This document shows, piece after piece, positions 12,701-27,700 of a stretch of 64,000 bases of DNA (positions within the stretch are counted from its first letter, which is position 1; every line of letters begins with the position of its first letter). The notes beneath the pieces were generated by a model. The model saw nothing but the letters and a program-made list of their open reading frames with translations, was not told the origin of the DNA and searched no databases. The stretch is from Lutraria lutraria. Its lineage: Eukaryota; Mollusca; Bivalvia; Venerida; Mactridae. A program made the position numbers and the translations under genes. Location: positions 9,393,407 through 9,457,406 of the forward strand of contig OZ026842.1 of NCBI GenBank assembly GCA_964023205.1. Reading direction: 5' to 3'.

Positions 12701-15700
12701 ATGAGACAGTGGGCATTGACATTATTGTAAGAAGAATTATCTATTTATTTAGCTCATTTGTATATTTAGTGTTTTATTATGTCTAATAGTAACATAATCT
12801 ATGGTGGCATTATTGACTTTTGGATCTGTTTAATTAGTTAATTGATTGATATAGTGATTGCAATCATTGATTTTCGTGGTTGAATTAGTGACAAGTTGAG
12901 ACGGAGAGAGGGTTAATTAGTTGTTGTCAGGTTCCTTTTCTTTTAACATCTTGTTAGCAAAATCTATGCATTGTCAATTTTCCGATTATTTAAGAGATTA
13001 ATATTTGTAGACATGATTTTTATTTTCTATGATACTGAAATTGTATAACACAGAACAAGGCACTTATTGGTAAGCTTTCGGTGTATTATCATGACTTGTT
13101 ATTTTTAATTGTTTGTAAGAATTCTACCCAAGTACCTAAAGTAGATAATGAATACTGGAAGCGATGTGTTAATTTTGATAAGCAACTTTAAATAAGAAAA
13201 TAAAGGGAAATAATTTAGAAATCATTAAAATCAGATATGTTTTATCAGGCATAGTTTTCCTCTGTTCAAGTTAAAAATATAGTTTTTATATATTTTTGTG
13301 AAAGCAAGTCGGGCATGTTTGAATTCAACACACGCTGCTTGAATCATTAAACAGTGAACTGAAATGTTAGGCAACACTCTATACTGTTACCTTGTAACAA
13401 TTGTGACTGTTGAATTGCAGAGACAAATTTTTGTAATAACTCTTTTAGGATAAAAAAATTATAAGATTATGAAAACAATATTTTTGACATTCATGTAGTA
13501 TTTCTTGTCAGAAAAAAACTAACTTTATACACATAAAACAATACGATTTTTGAAATATTTGACTGATCAATATGGCAATTTAATGGTATTGCCCACTCCG
13601 TTTCAAACATACTTTAGTGGTACTAATAAACTAGGACAGTATTTTCAATGTTCGCCGATGTATTAAGGACATATCTGACAGTTTCCACAATTTTACAAAT
13701 AGGCATATAGGCAAAATAAAAACGTATAGGGAGATTTTTTTTAAAACTTTGCATGATCATAGCATATGATAATAGATTCATTTTAAGGTAAACAAAAATG
13801 AGAGTCGCGGTTCTCGTTTTTGAGTTATCTGGTCTTGAATGTGACTTTTTGGCTCATTTTAGGTCATTTCAAGGGCAGACAATTCATAATGTAGGAAAAC
13901 AAACAAGGTCTTATTTATTTTCCTTTTTAAGTAGCCGACTTCTTTTTATGCAATCGCCCAAAATTTCAAGAACTGCTAATGAGTTTTTTTTATTTGTTTC
14001 TTCTTTACCGTAACCAATGTTAATTTTCCTAAAACTTGGTTTAATTTTGAAGAATTGTCAGTCTGTTAACTTGAACTGAAAAAGCTAATAAAAATATTTA
14101 ATGGAATTGCATGACATTTTGTATTTTGACCAAGAATAAAATGAGAAACATAAACCAGAAGTAAAAATATGGTATTTAAGATTTATGTATGAGTGATCTG
14201 CCCTTGAAATGACATAAATTAAGCCAAAACGTCATAAACAAGGGCAGATAACTCAGAAACAAGCACCGCGACCCCCATTTTGTTTCCGATTAAAATGTTT
14301 CTGTTATCATATGCTATGATCATGCAAAGTTTAAAAAAATTATCTCTATGCGTTTTCATTTTGCCTATATGTTTAACAGTAAAATTAACGTCACGGATGC
14401 GCACTACGTTGCGCAATAGCAACTACCGGAGATGTCCTTAATATATTGACCACACGATGGCATTTGCTTTCAATTGGAACATTTCTTACAGAGTCCCACA
14501 AACAGAACACTGGGTAGAAGAATGATAAAACAAAGCAGTAGTGGGTTTTTTAGGCATGACTTTGAGTTACCACCACATCCAGAAATCGGTTTGTGGACTG
14601 CAAGAGCATTTTTCAAAGGACAGGTACTGGTTGATATATACTACTAGTATATGATTCATTTCGGATTTGTGCAATGCAGTACATTCGTTCAAAATTATTT
14701 TACATACAAATGCAAGGTTATCAATTAACAACATTCACGATGTATTCACGGTGTTACGCTAGACGTTCTTGATTCATTGTTTTCATAATGCAAGGCTAAA
14801 CAAATAGAAACTGAAGAGTATTTGTTCTTAATTTTTTATTAATCTATCGTGGAAAATAAACAAGTTTATACTGTACATTCTAGGAAAGAAAAACTCTTTT
14901 GTTGTTGTTGTTTATTTTTTATGAATATGAATAGTCGAGTTAAACAAATACTAGTACATGTAAATTTGTATCTTGAATTAAGTAGGTTCACACTTTCTCT
15001 TGCAGTATGAAACAACTGGGCGAGCCTTATTTCATGTTCAGGAATACGGTAAGTTTTTTAACATTATGAGAAGTCAATTATGTACTTTGCTGTCCCTGTG
15101 TACAAAACAATTCTGATTTTCTGAACAAAATAATCTTGTCGTACAAAAATGCATTTGCAGGGACAATATAAATGCTGTTCTTAAATTGTCTAAAAAGTAA
15201 AACAGTCAACTTATTAAAAAGGTCTCAATGAAGTAAAACAAATTCATTGTAGAGATATGAGCCCTGTTGTATTTAACCAATATTCGGGTTCAAATAAAAA
15301 ATAATCCAAATGGAGAAATAGCGCAATTTCAGAAGTGGTAGTTTAGTAATCTCCAATGGACACATTTCATCTTGCTGTATTTGTACAATCTTAAGATTGG
15401 AATATTAAATGTTTTGTCGATGGATGGATGTTCATATTAAGACAAGTACAAAACATGCATTGTCACAGTACATGCATACAATGAAAATAATCTTCATGTG
15501 AACAAACATTTTACAAACACATAACCAATGTAAATGTGATGCATTACAAATAAAGAGTTGAATGAATTGAATTAACAACATGGTATCAATGAGTTCAACA
15601 ATGTCTAGATATATTGTCTGAAGATTCGGTTGTTATAATATTTCGGTGAAATGAAATTTCACAAATTTTGTTTTTAGTCTTACCTACGTTTGGAGTGAAG

Positions 15701-18700
15701 GTTAAGGTCAATGAACAGTTCATATTGAAAACTACTGAAGCTCTCAAGATAGCGGTCCTCGCACAGTAAGTGAACTTTATTAATACATTGTGTATTATAG
15801 TGTGTCTTAATGAGCATTGGTGTTCGAAACTAGTATAGTATATTATGAAATTATAATAAATGTAAAACGATTTTTAAAATGGTTAGTACTGAATCTGCAT
15901 CTGCAAATTAAAAAGTTTACACCTTTTTCTACAAGCTTTGATTTAAATATGTTACTGCTTGTTCTTTCTTCAATGGAATTACTCAAGCAGACATTTCCAT
16001 ACGATCGTCATAGTTTGTACCGACGTTCTTTTAAAGCACATTTTGTGGATAAAGAGGGCCAACTACGTTAGATATATAATTCCTAGAGGAAGAAATATGT
16101 CACAGCTAGGACCTAAAGAATATTTCGTTTAATTACGAGATGTATCATTTTTATATTCACAAACTAATTAACCCATGTATTCGATCAATTCATAGAGTGT
16201 GACTCACGATTATCCAGATTAAAGTGAGCACATTTATAATGAAGAAATGTCCCCATAAAATTCTTAAAATCAATGTAATGGTTATTTAACTATGCTGCAA
16301 TAGTATCCGATCAAAAGTGTTCGAAATTCACATTTTTTATTCGAATGGACCCAACCAGAGATTTTGATCGCTTCAGCCGTATTCTATTGTGGTTTGGGTT
16401 TACATAAATTCACCATAAACCTTTAGCTGAATTCACACAGACTTGTCTGAGCAGTCTTATTATTATGCATAATTCCACCTCCGTTACCTATATCAGTACA
16501 CGTATCAATGAATGATTTGCCAGTACAGTTTTATTTCCTTATATTGAAACTGTGTTTGTTTTAGTTGGGTTTTACAACGTTTTTATCAACGATATTTCAG
16601 TTATATAGTTATGGTGGCTGGTTCTCCTAACCAGTTTTCCTGGACTGTATTCTGATTAACCCTTCTACGAGGAGCTGGCAATTTCTTTACATATCGAGGA
16701 GAATCGACACCTTATTAAAACTACAGGACCATGGCCAGTCTTTACGTGTTTTGTTATATTTGCTAGGACATTCTAATGGAGCTCGTTTTTCTTGAAAATT
16801 GTAGATATGTTTACGGAAAGCCGGTGAATGGTAATGCTCGAATTGAGTTGTACTTACGAGGAGATGGCACAAGGGATCTTTTGTTAGCAAGTGAAAGACA
16901 ACCGGTAAAGAAATTTTGCCACGAGTTGTTACTATTTCAACTAAATGACAAAGAACCATTTGACCTTGTGTTTGACTGTGACTAGGCAGCGTTCAAATGT
17001 ATCAATATTCATTGACTGCCTGATACTTACTAGTACCTTCAAGAATTTGACTGCTCATAACATGTCCTTGAGTTTCATAATTACGTAGAACATTTTTTGT
17101 GCTTATGATGAATAGTATTTCGCGATTTGAATTCTTGTGACATTACGTCCTTACATATATGATATTGTGAGCTTTGTTTTATCTTAGAAATAATAGATTT
17201 TCATGGAAGAATACCAAAATAATAATTATGGTGTTTTGTTCTATACACCATGTGTATTATGTTTCTAAACATTATTGTTCACAGATGCAGAATACACAAA
17301 ACGAAGACAGTGTTGCCACATTTAACGTGAACATCACTGACATCATGAACTCACCCGTTATAAACAATCAATTCTTTCCCGATGGTTCCAGACTGGAAGT
17401 GGTTGCCAGGGTGTTTGAAGATGAAACTGGGAATGAGGAGAACGCAATTCATGATAGTACAATGTTTACTGAAAATCCGTATAAATTCAAATTCACTCAA
17501 ACCAAGCTAAATTTCCGCCCGGGAATGGAATATTTCCTGAAGGTAAAATAGTCATTCGTTATCAAGCAATTCTTACTTAAAGTGAAACACACCTTATTCC
17601 GAATTAAACCACAATTTGTCATGATAACAAACGATTCAAAACTTCAGATAAACATCAGAATAATTATCGTGAGCACGAAAACGTTCAAAAATTCACTTTG
17701 CCAGCATGTCGTTCCAAGATGTCAAATTTTGTCATACATAGCACGTACATATATTGTACAATAAAATGATATTTTGCTTCAATGGAATATATTTGTAAAA
17801 CTTTAGTTTAGTTTTTAGTCTTAGATATTTATCTTCATCTTCAGTATAATCAGACTTAAGACATTGTTGGAAAATTTTCATAATAATTTCTTTGCAATTA
17901 CATGCCTGAGACATGTTAATGATGTGCAAAACTAACACACGTACATGTCTAACCTAAACTGGTCCACATTTCTCATGATGTTTATTTATAACTTTCATAC
18001 TTGTAGGTCCAGGTGTTATATGCTAATGGTGCGCCTGTTCAGAATAAAATATTCGTGCTAAAGATGTTTGGTCAGGACAACATTTTGATGAAAAGTGTAA
18101 GCGAACGCACAGACGCGGAAGGGCGAATTGTCGAAGCGTTTCCAACATCAAACACAGACAAAGTGCTTAAATTCGAGGTACTTCAACTCGTTTGCAGCTT
18201 GTTACAATGATTGATTCACTCCAGCTTTGTTGTCATAATAAGTGAAAGTGACTTAAATGAATTGTTTTTATGACCGATGAAATAATTTGTGTTAGATGCA
18301 ACATTGTCTGAAATATGTCTTAAGTCACATGTCGGTGTGTGCCTATCAATCATTAAGATGTTATCTTATTTCTTGCAAGAGAACTTCCGTAAAGAAAGTA
18401 TCTTAATATGTATCAACTAATGTTGAAACAAATGAAAGATTTGTCATCACCGAAGACTCAATAAACATTTCCACTAATTACCGATGTACTACTTGAAGAA
18501 GTCAAGGAAATATGTTGCTTTTTAACAAGAGCATACATGTATATATTTCTATTTTCAAAATATCGTTCTTTTCCAGGTTTACTCACAAGTGGAAAATTGG
18601 AAAAGTGATTTTTTTATTGTTGATGCATATCAGGGTAAAAACCAAATACAAGTGGAAATGGTTAAGAAGGTGCGTTGAACTTATATCATTATACGAGTGT

Positions 18701-21700
18701 ATTAATCTGTTATTATTCTATCTCCATTGTTACTGTAAAAGAAAGAAATCGAAAATAGTTTTACATTAACCTCATTTATGTTGTGACTGAAAAGTTTTTT
18801 TTATTAACTTTACACCATCCATTGGTTACCTCCCCCACTTTCGCTCGCACCACTAATGGTGTAGGGAGTCATTACGAGAATTCTAAATTTATTAATAAAT
18901 GCTATTTTATTCCTAAAATGTATTTCGCTAATGTAATTGCAAATTGCAATCAATGTCTTAGTTTAATTGTTTGTAAACTAATTGAAACTGGTTCTTACTA
19001 ACGATCTTTTTCATTTCGTAGGACGGTCGTTCTTACATGAGAGCATACACAAACACCCAAGGTAACCTATACACTGGACTTATGTTCATGGTAAGTTTTC
19101 TAATTTGGTCTTCTACTTTCTAAATAGTTCTTCACCTACACGTGTTATATTTTATTGTTTTTGTCTACAAGAACGCTATGCTGAGTTTCAGCATGTTAAT
19201 GTTGTATTATACAAATACAGTAGACTTTGATTACACTGATTAAGTAACTTGTTTCTATGACTTCATTACGCACAAAGCTGGTTCCTGGTTCACTACACCC
19301 TGAGATATGAGGATCAGTTGTCATGTGTATTTTTTCAGGTTGTAACAAGAGGGAAAGTTGTGTATACAAAGCATATAGATTCTGGTAATGTAAGAAGCGA
19401 CGAAATTTCAGAGGCACTTGAAAAAAACATCAGTCCAAGCGCTCGGCTGATTGTATTCTATGTAGACAAAACAACAAATGAAATTGTTGCTGATTCTGTG
19501 AAGTTTGGTGTGAAGCATCAGTGTAAAGGAAAAGAGGTAACTACAATTGAGAATTTTCTTTAATCGAGATTAAGTTTAATATTTCGAATTTGTTGTTCGG
19601 AAAATTTTAGATGATTACCTAAATGAAAGATGTGATGACGTATCGTATACAGTAATAATTTCCTAACTATATATAATATGTGCATATAACAAGTCTATTA
19701 AGTGCTTAAATCCTAATGCAGTGTTTCCAACTTCTGTGCATTTCCAGTTATATGGTATAAAGTAAAGTATATTTCCTCTGACCGATGGAATAGCTATCAT
19801 ATGCATGTATTTGATTAAAAGATATATTAAACAAGTATCAATTTTGAATTATAAGTGTTACTTAACAGTCAACGTTTTGTTATGAATAATGAATCATTGT
19901 GTTGCAGCTCACACTGAAGCCGGAACGATCCGAAATCAAACCTGGTTCTAGATCTATGCTGACATTGAATGGTGACCCCTTTATGTATGTTGGACTCAAC
20001 ATAATGGACAAAGCCTTGTTGTTATTAAATCGAGAAAACGCATTGAAAAGAGATTCGGTAAAGTTGCCTAGATCATTTGTATTATTTCTCAACTGCAATT
20101 GGAAATGCAATTTAGCGCACCAGAGCACAATGGGCTCAATGTGAGCTTCAGTATGTGATCGCCTTGCGTCCGTTGTGCGTATGAAGTGGCGTCCGTATTT
20201 TCCTTTAATAACAACTCTTACTCAATCACAATGCCAACTGCAACCACACTTTGCTGGACTGCTTCTCTTCAAAATTGTTTAAGAAATTAAACTTCATTTA
20301 AAACTCTGGTTGCAATCGCAAGCAATAAGAATCATTTTAAAAATATTCTTGTCAGATCTTGTTAGATCTTGTTATCTTAACCTAAAGTTTATATATTTGG
20401 TGTGTAGCATTTTCTGGTGGACTTTACTAAGTTTGTTCAAACAGCACAGGGGTACAATTGGCCCAGCCTGGGAATATCTTGATTAAACATAGGTTCATAT
20501 AGGAAGCTTTTAAAAAATCTTTCCAAAACCTACAGTGCCTATAACTTTGATATTTGAAGTGTAGCATTGTCTGATGACCCTCCACCAAGTTTTGTTCAAA
20601 TTATAGCCCTGATGTCAAAAAATTACTTTTCCCAAGGTGTAAATTTGTATTACATAGGCTCATACAGGATTTTTTAAAACATCTTCTCGTTAAATACCAC
20701 AAGGCTAAGTGCTAAGATATTCGATGTTAAGTTTGTTCTTAGCATGAACCTGTGATGAAAATTTGCCCAGCCCCTTTTGTAACTTGAGTACTTAACATAT
20801 GTTCGTATAACATTATATAAGGAGATATCGAAATATTTGAATATAAAGGTGCAAGGTTTAGAGCTCTTACAATATGTTTGATATATAGCATATGTAGAAG
20901 TGCATATAAATCATGGCCCTATGGGTAAAACTGGGTGTTCCACAGGTGTCATTTAAATTTACTATGTGCCTTATGTAAGGAAAACATGAAAAATCTTCTT
21001 CGCCTATTAAGCAATGTGTTGAATAATTATCTGCCCTAATCTTTATTCTAAGATGATTCGCAGTTTTATGCTCTCCAAATCAAAATTAAGTAAAAGTAGA
21101 CACATTACTTTTTCTTGTGAACGATTATAGGGACATCATGACCCTCTTGTTTGAATAATTGCATTTATTCGTTCTGTTTTTATATTGATATAACTTAACT
21201 AGTTATTTCTTAACAGTATAATATGTTTGACCGAAACCCGGGTAGTTGACAATTGTTGGATTTTATAAATTTGTGTCTTTTTATAAAAATTAATTATTAC
21301 CAATCATTGATTGTTAAAAAAATCCTTAAAACCGGGTATTTATTCAGATCTTTGTCTTGATACTAGTACTGTATTATCCATACATATCACTGCAGCAGCA
21401 CATGCTCAAGCCATCTGATAAATGGAAGGAATGTAACTATGTATTGAATATATTCAAAATAGATCCTGGCGAACAACTAATTGCACTATATCATAATATA
21501 GTCTCACTGAGCCTAATTGAAATCAAAATTATATAAAACTCCTGGTTGAAATTTGAAACATGTCATTCGTTCGTTAATGATAAGTATGAACATTAATGTT
21601 CCAGATGTTCGAAGCCCTAGAGTCACATGACCTTGGTTGTGGTGAGGGAAGTGGAGCTAACAGTGCCGATGTGTTCAAGGTATGTTCCCTTGGTCTCATT

Positions 21701-24700
21701 TCCTATTTCTGTTTCACAATGGTTATCAGCCATGTATTCATCATGTTGTAAAATCTTACATCGAGTGATTTTGTAATTATAAATAATAATAACAACTGCT
21801 GTATTTTGAAAATTTTATATACGGTTACGGGGTGACACATATTACTTATGGATTTCAAAAAACAATACACAGGGATCTGTGCTGATACATGTTACTTACC
21901 GATTTCAGACATTTCACCTAAGTTACTGGACTGACATATTATCATTTATCATTTACTGATTTCAAACAATGTACAAACGGGTGCTTGACTGACACAATGT
22001 CATGTTAGTAACTGATTTCAATCAATACACAAATGGTCTTGGCTGGCATTATATTACCACAGTTTTCGAATATTTTACATAGGGTACGGGTCTGATAAAC
22101 ATTATGTATGGATTTCATTTTACGTAGGGTACCGGGCTGACAGTATTAACCAATGCAATAGTCACAAAGGCAGCTTTAGGAAGATATTCTCTGGATTGTG
22201 ATGCTAAACAAAGGAAGCGAAGACACGCAGGTTAATATTAAAGAAATCTTCGTATACATAAGATGCATATGCTTTTTTCAGTGGTCAGCTTTTTAGCTCA
22301 AATAACAACGAAGTGCTTACTGAGCTTTTTTATCGGTCTTTGTCCGTAGTCCGTCATCGTGCGAGGTCAGATTTTGCCTTGTGAGCACAATGTAAGCCAC
22401 TTATATTGTTAGATCTTCACAGAACTTGGTAAAAATATTTGTTTTGACAAACTCTTGGACAAGTTCGATAATGGGTCATTTTGGGTCAAAATAAGGTCAA
22501 AAGGTCAAATTAAATGAAAACATTTTTAACACTCTAGATGTCACTGTTTTGGTTGGATCGGCATAAAACTTGGTCAGAATATTTATTTAGAAAATAGATA
22601 TGTCTGACAAGTTTGATAATTGGTCATCTGTGTATATAATTAGGTGACCAGATCAAAGCTAAGGAAAACCTTGATAAATCTCTACGATGTGACAGTTTTG
22701 ATTGGATCTTCATGTTATTTCTAAGGTGTACGTTCTGATAAGGTCATTTGGTAATTTGATCAAGAAGTTCTTCAACTGCAATAGTTGTATTTGAAAAGAT
22801 ATTAATAGAAAGAACATCATGAATGTAAAAAAAATGCGGTAATCAAAACGTGTCATTTTATGTTGAACTGATGCTTCCTTCGACATTTACATTGCCCTTG
22901 CGTGTAGCAAAATGATAATCGATTTCACAACAAAAAAGTATAACCCCCCCCCCCCGGCTTTAGAACAATAGTATGCCGTGTGTGTAAAATATGATATTTA
23001 CAGTAACTGCCTCAAGTGTCATTTCCGAATGTATGTTTATAAATCTGAATGAGTTTATGTGGTTCTATTGTCAATGGTTCTTCAAGTAACAGACACGATT
23101 AAAGACCAGTTGGTGTCCTAAAGCACTGCTTATTACAAGCCATTGTACAAAAATAGAAAAAAAACTCAAATAAGCCGGTGGAGGTACCATTCATTTTGGT
23201 CAAATACTGAACTAAGTATGTAGATTTATATTACATTTATCCCTTGACACTCAGCAGCAGGGACAGTTTGTACTTGCGTTACGAATGAAGTGATAAATCA
23301 TCAAGTAAATGCATGCATTCCGACTTATCTTTTTATATTTACCACACTTCAATAACTAAATGACGGATTGTCGTATTCGAGTATATAGCAATGAGTATAG
23401 AAATATAAAGTAAAACACAGCTCTTAAATTACGACTAATTTTTTATCTAAATTTCAGATTGTTATGACGCTGACATTAAGTGCTGCAAATTTGGCTATGA
23501 TAAGGCTATGGCCGCTTTGTATAACAACGGATATGATATAGACCCTTTTACAACTTGTTATCAAGCGGCCAAACAAGTGGTAGAAAATGGGACAGCTCCG
23601 ATGTTATGTGTAAATGCTGTCTATTTGAGTTGCAAACATATCCTTTCCGAGGAATTAAGTAGTATGTTGTTGTGTTGTTTTGTATCAAATATGAATGTTG
23701 CGTGATTGTACGGTTTTAATTTAATGTTACAGCCAATATCGACAATATTTTAATGACTATTTTATTCATTTACTTTTTTTCCAGTTAGTTATATTTGACA
23801 AACACATGACTACCGACTATCCGAAATTTTGTTCAAATGTACACTGACTTTGTCTAGTTACAGGACTAATTTATCATGATGTTTTATCAGATATACAGAA
23901 CATAATTTTCATTTACTAGTTGTCAGTATTAAATATTAATCAAAATATGTCTTGTTTAGTACAGACGGATATTTTGGGTCGTTCTTTGGGATTCGAAACA
24001 GAGTATATAAGTGATCTTGAGAAGATTACAGCAGCTGGTGGCCATGTGAAAACCAGAAGTGACTTCCGGGAGTCATGGCAATTTTCAGTCATGAGTTTAA
24101 ATGAGTAAGTTACGTTGTAAGCATGTTGTAGAAAGTTTTGCCATTTTGAGTTGTGTACTGCTCAAAGTTATTGTCGAGCACTGTGTATATGTAAGAAAGT
24201 AACACGTTTATATAATATAATGCTATTTAAAGAATAGAAGTATTACTTTTTTAGTTTCAAAGAACCATACATATGTCGTCATCAACAATAGATCGAAAAC
24301 ATTTATGGGTTCACCAGCTATACAGCAGTTTTGTAACTTGTGAATAAATGAGCATAGGTTGTACTTGAACAATATCGAATAAATCTTTTTGTTTCATCGA
24401 AACACATTTATGTGCATAACAACTAGATAACGAAGTTTATACCAGTTATAAATTATCTACTTCAGGAATGGTGAGAATCGGATATATCTTGGCTACCCAG
24501 ACTCAATCACAGAATGGATGATTCAAGCTGTTGGTATGTTTATCAATTAAATTACAAGTATTTATCATATATAAACATCGTAATATGTGAGCAGTATGCC
24601 AATGAGTACACAGTGTTTAGATAAAGCAAACATTAATACAATATAAATGAACATCATGTCATATCAAGGCTGGTATGCAAACATAACACCGGAAAGTTCA

Positions 24701-27700
24701 TCAATACAATGCAATGCGTATAATACAAAACCAAAAAAGGTACAACATACATTACGTATATATTACAAATAAGAACAAAAGGTAAAGAACAGAATAGGGT
24801 AAACGAAATACAAGTTTTAATAATTAAAATTAAATAGCATATTCAGCATTTAGAGTATTGATTACAATTAATCTACATTAGATCTTAATTCAAACATATT
24901 AAAAATAGATATGCCTTTGGGTACTTTTCCAGTTATACTTCCGTTTTGTTTAATCAAGATTTCAATAAATTTTGGCATATTTGGTATTTTCTAAAAAAAA
25001 GCAATAATTATAAATTGTTTTCCTAATTCAATGTACAGGGCACATTCTAATGATGCATGACACTCATCTTCTACTTTATGACAAAAGTTACATATTCTTT
25101 CATCAAAAGGAAATGTAACTGTTTTTGTCATCTACAAGTTTCTATATTTATTCTGTAGGAAGACATTCTAAAACGCGACAAAGATTTCTAAACATTTCAA
25201 TATTTACCAAGCAGAAATGACTGTAAGCCAAAATCACAAAATAGTACAAAGTCTCTAGCTCTTGTAGAGTGTCTGAATTCTGAATGAAAATTGTGTATGA
25301 AAATATCAATTAATCGTTGTTTTATTATTCCATTATTATTCCACACATCATTAAAACCTTGTAAAAAATGATAATCATTTTAGCCCATGACATAGCATTT
25401 GGTTTTAGTTCAAAGTCCATAACATAACATCATACAAATTGTTTGGTACATATTTTTTACTACATTTTATGAACAATTTTTATAACAATTGTATACCTCA
25501 AAGTCAATATTACGGTTAGTCGATCTGTCTGTCAGTTTTTTGCCTCTTAACTTTGTTACTGATTCTGTCCATCATTTCGTCATTCAGTCCTGGAAGTGAG
25601 AAGTCTATGAGTTTACTTACTAATATTCAAATATTGATTTATATGATTATTTCAGGTATATCTAACGAAGGTTTGTGTATTGCTCATCCAGAGAATGTAA
25701 CAACATTCCGTGATTTCTTCATTCAACTCGAACTACCATATAAGGCAATAAGATTGGAACCATTAGATGTGAAAGTGACCATATTTAATTACGGACGAAA
25801 TAAAAAAAATGTACGTATATTTCTTTGCCTTTTCAATTTTCTATATTTTAAAATTGCATTATTATTTTATATTCACAAATAACTTAAGAATATTTCCAGT
25901 TGCTTACACTAACTTATTGTTGTACAAGTTTATCATTGATGGATATCCTTTGTTTTAAAAAAAACGTTTATTAACAATGTATTCTTGTGTTATCTTTTAT
26001 CAGGCCAATGTGTACTTGAAAGGACACGAGGGTCTGTGTTATGATGCGGAATCAGGAGAGAATTCCAGACGTACTCAAGTCAATCTCGAGCCTAATAGTG
26101 CGAAAACAATACGGTTCCCTATGGTCCCAATGAAAAGAGGACGTTTTTCTGTCATAGCTACCGCCCTTGTTTACGACAACGGCGTTGCTGAATCGGATGA
26201 AGTGAAGAAGTACTTACTAGTAGAGGTAGACATACAAATTTATCAATCCGATGGCCATTATCGATAACAAAATGTATATGAAGGCGTATCTTATAAGTCA
26301 GTCGTGCATATCAGTCTTTTTTTAATTATAAAATGTGCTATCAAATTATGGTTTGTATGTTACCCTCCTGATAGACTTGAACTTCTTATGCGTTTTACAA
26401 AGACAGACAAACGCCAATAATTCATCCAGATAAATTGTTATACATGTTCATTACATTAGTTCATTTGAGCTCGCCTGAGAAATTAATATTTTTACATAGA
26501 ATTTCCTTGTTCTCTGTATAGTTATGCTTAATAATAACTCAGTAAACTTTCAATAAAAAGGACCTCTTTCAGAACCGAATAAACGGTAATTTGTTGGATT
26601 TGTTACAATTAACAAGGTTTAATTAAAATGAAATGTACAAAATCGGTATGAGGGCCGTGTGGTTACGGTCTCCGAGCTGTTGGCAACAAGATAATCGCCA
26701 TGGCGAAATTGATTCAATCCTGATAAAAAATTCACATCTGAAGAAGCTGTCAATTTAGCTGAAGAAACGTCGGTGGTTTCACCCATGTGTACGCTTGGAA
26801 TCTTCTACCAGTGTAAAATCTGGAAAGTAACCAAATGACCCTGGCTGTTGGTGTGATGAATATAAAAAGAAAACCACCCCGCAAATATTTAGTCGTTTTA
26901 GAATGAGGCTTCTTATCACTGAAGTTGTCTTTTAATGATGCATTTGTTCTAAGTTAAATGTTTGGTTATTGTTCGTTGATACTAGTATTCGTTTTATACA
27001 TAATATACGTTTTAGAACGAAGGACTAGAAGAACAAGTTAATATACAGGTGTGCTTGGATCCCCTGCAGCAATCTGAGGATTGTGTCCATCATAAACGTA
27101 TTAGTTCGGAGGGTACGTATTTTCATTGTTGAAATACTAACTGGTTATTCTTTTCATTATTGTGTATTTTAACCTCAAAATTTTAATATGACTGTCAATA
27201 ATAATTATTTTTTACATCAATTATGACTGCCACTAATTACTATGAATTGTCAACCATGTCTGTCAATTTTAAAATGTTTTCAAAATTACAAATTAATATA
27301 TTGTGAAATAGCAGCCTTTTTCTCTCATGTCTTTATTCTACATATTTCAGTGATTCGTGAAGGTACCCAAATTGTGACTGTTGATTTGACTTTACCAAAT
27401 GGTAACATACCAACAACAGGCAGTGCAACTGGTTACCTTCAAGGTATGATTAAGTTGTAAATGATTGACTGTAATATTTCAGTCATTCAGATGACATCCA
27501 TGTTTACATTTTCTTGCATCTTGTCTCCAAAGAACGTTAATTAGAAAGCTGTAGCTTCATATTTAGACAGATTTGGCCTAATAGCAGTCATGTCAAACCG
27601 TTGCTTCTTTGAGGAGGTTCTGTTCAAGTATATAACAAAGATATACACTAATGTGTGATGTGGTGGTGAACTAATGTGGTGGTTTTATGTGCATAAAGAA

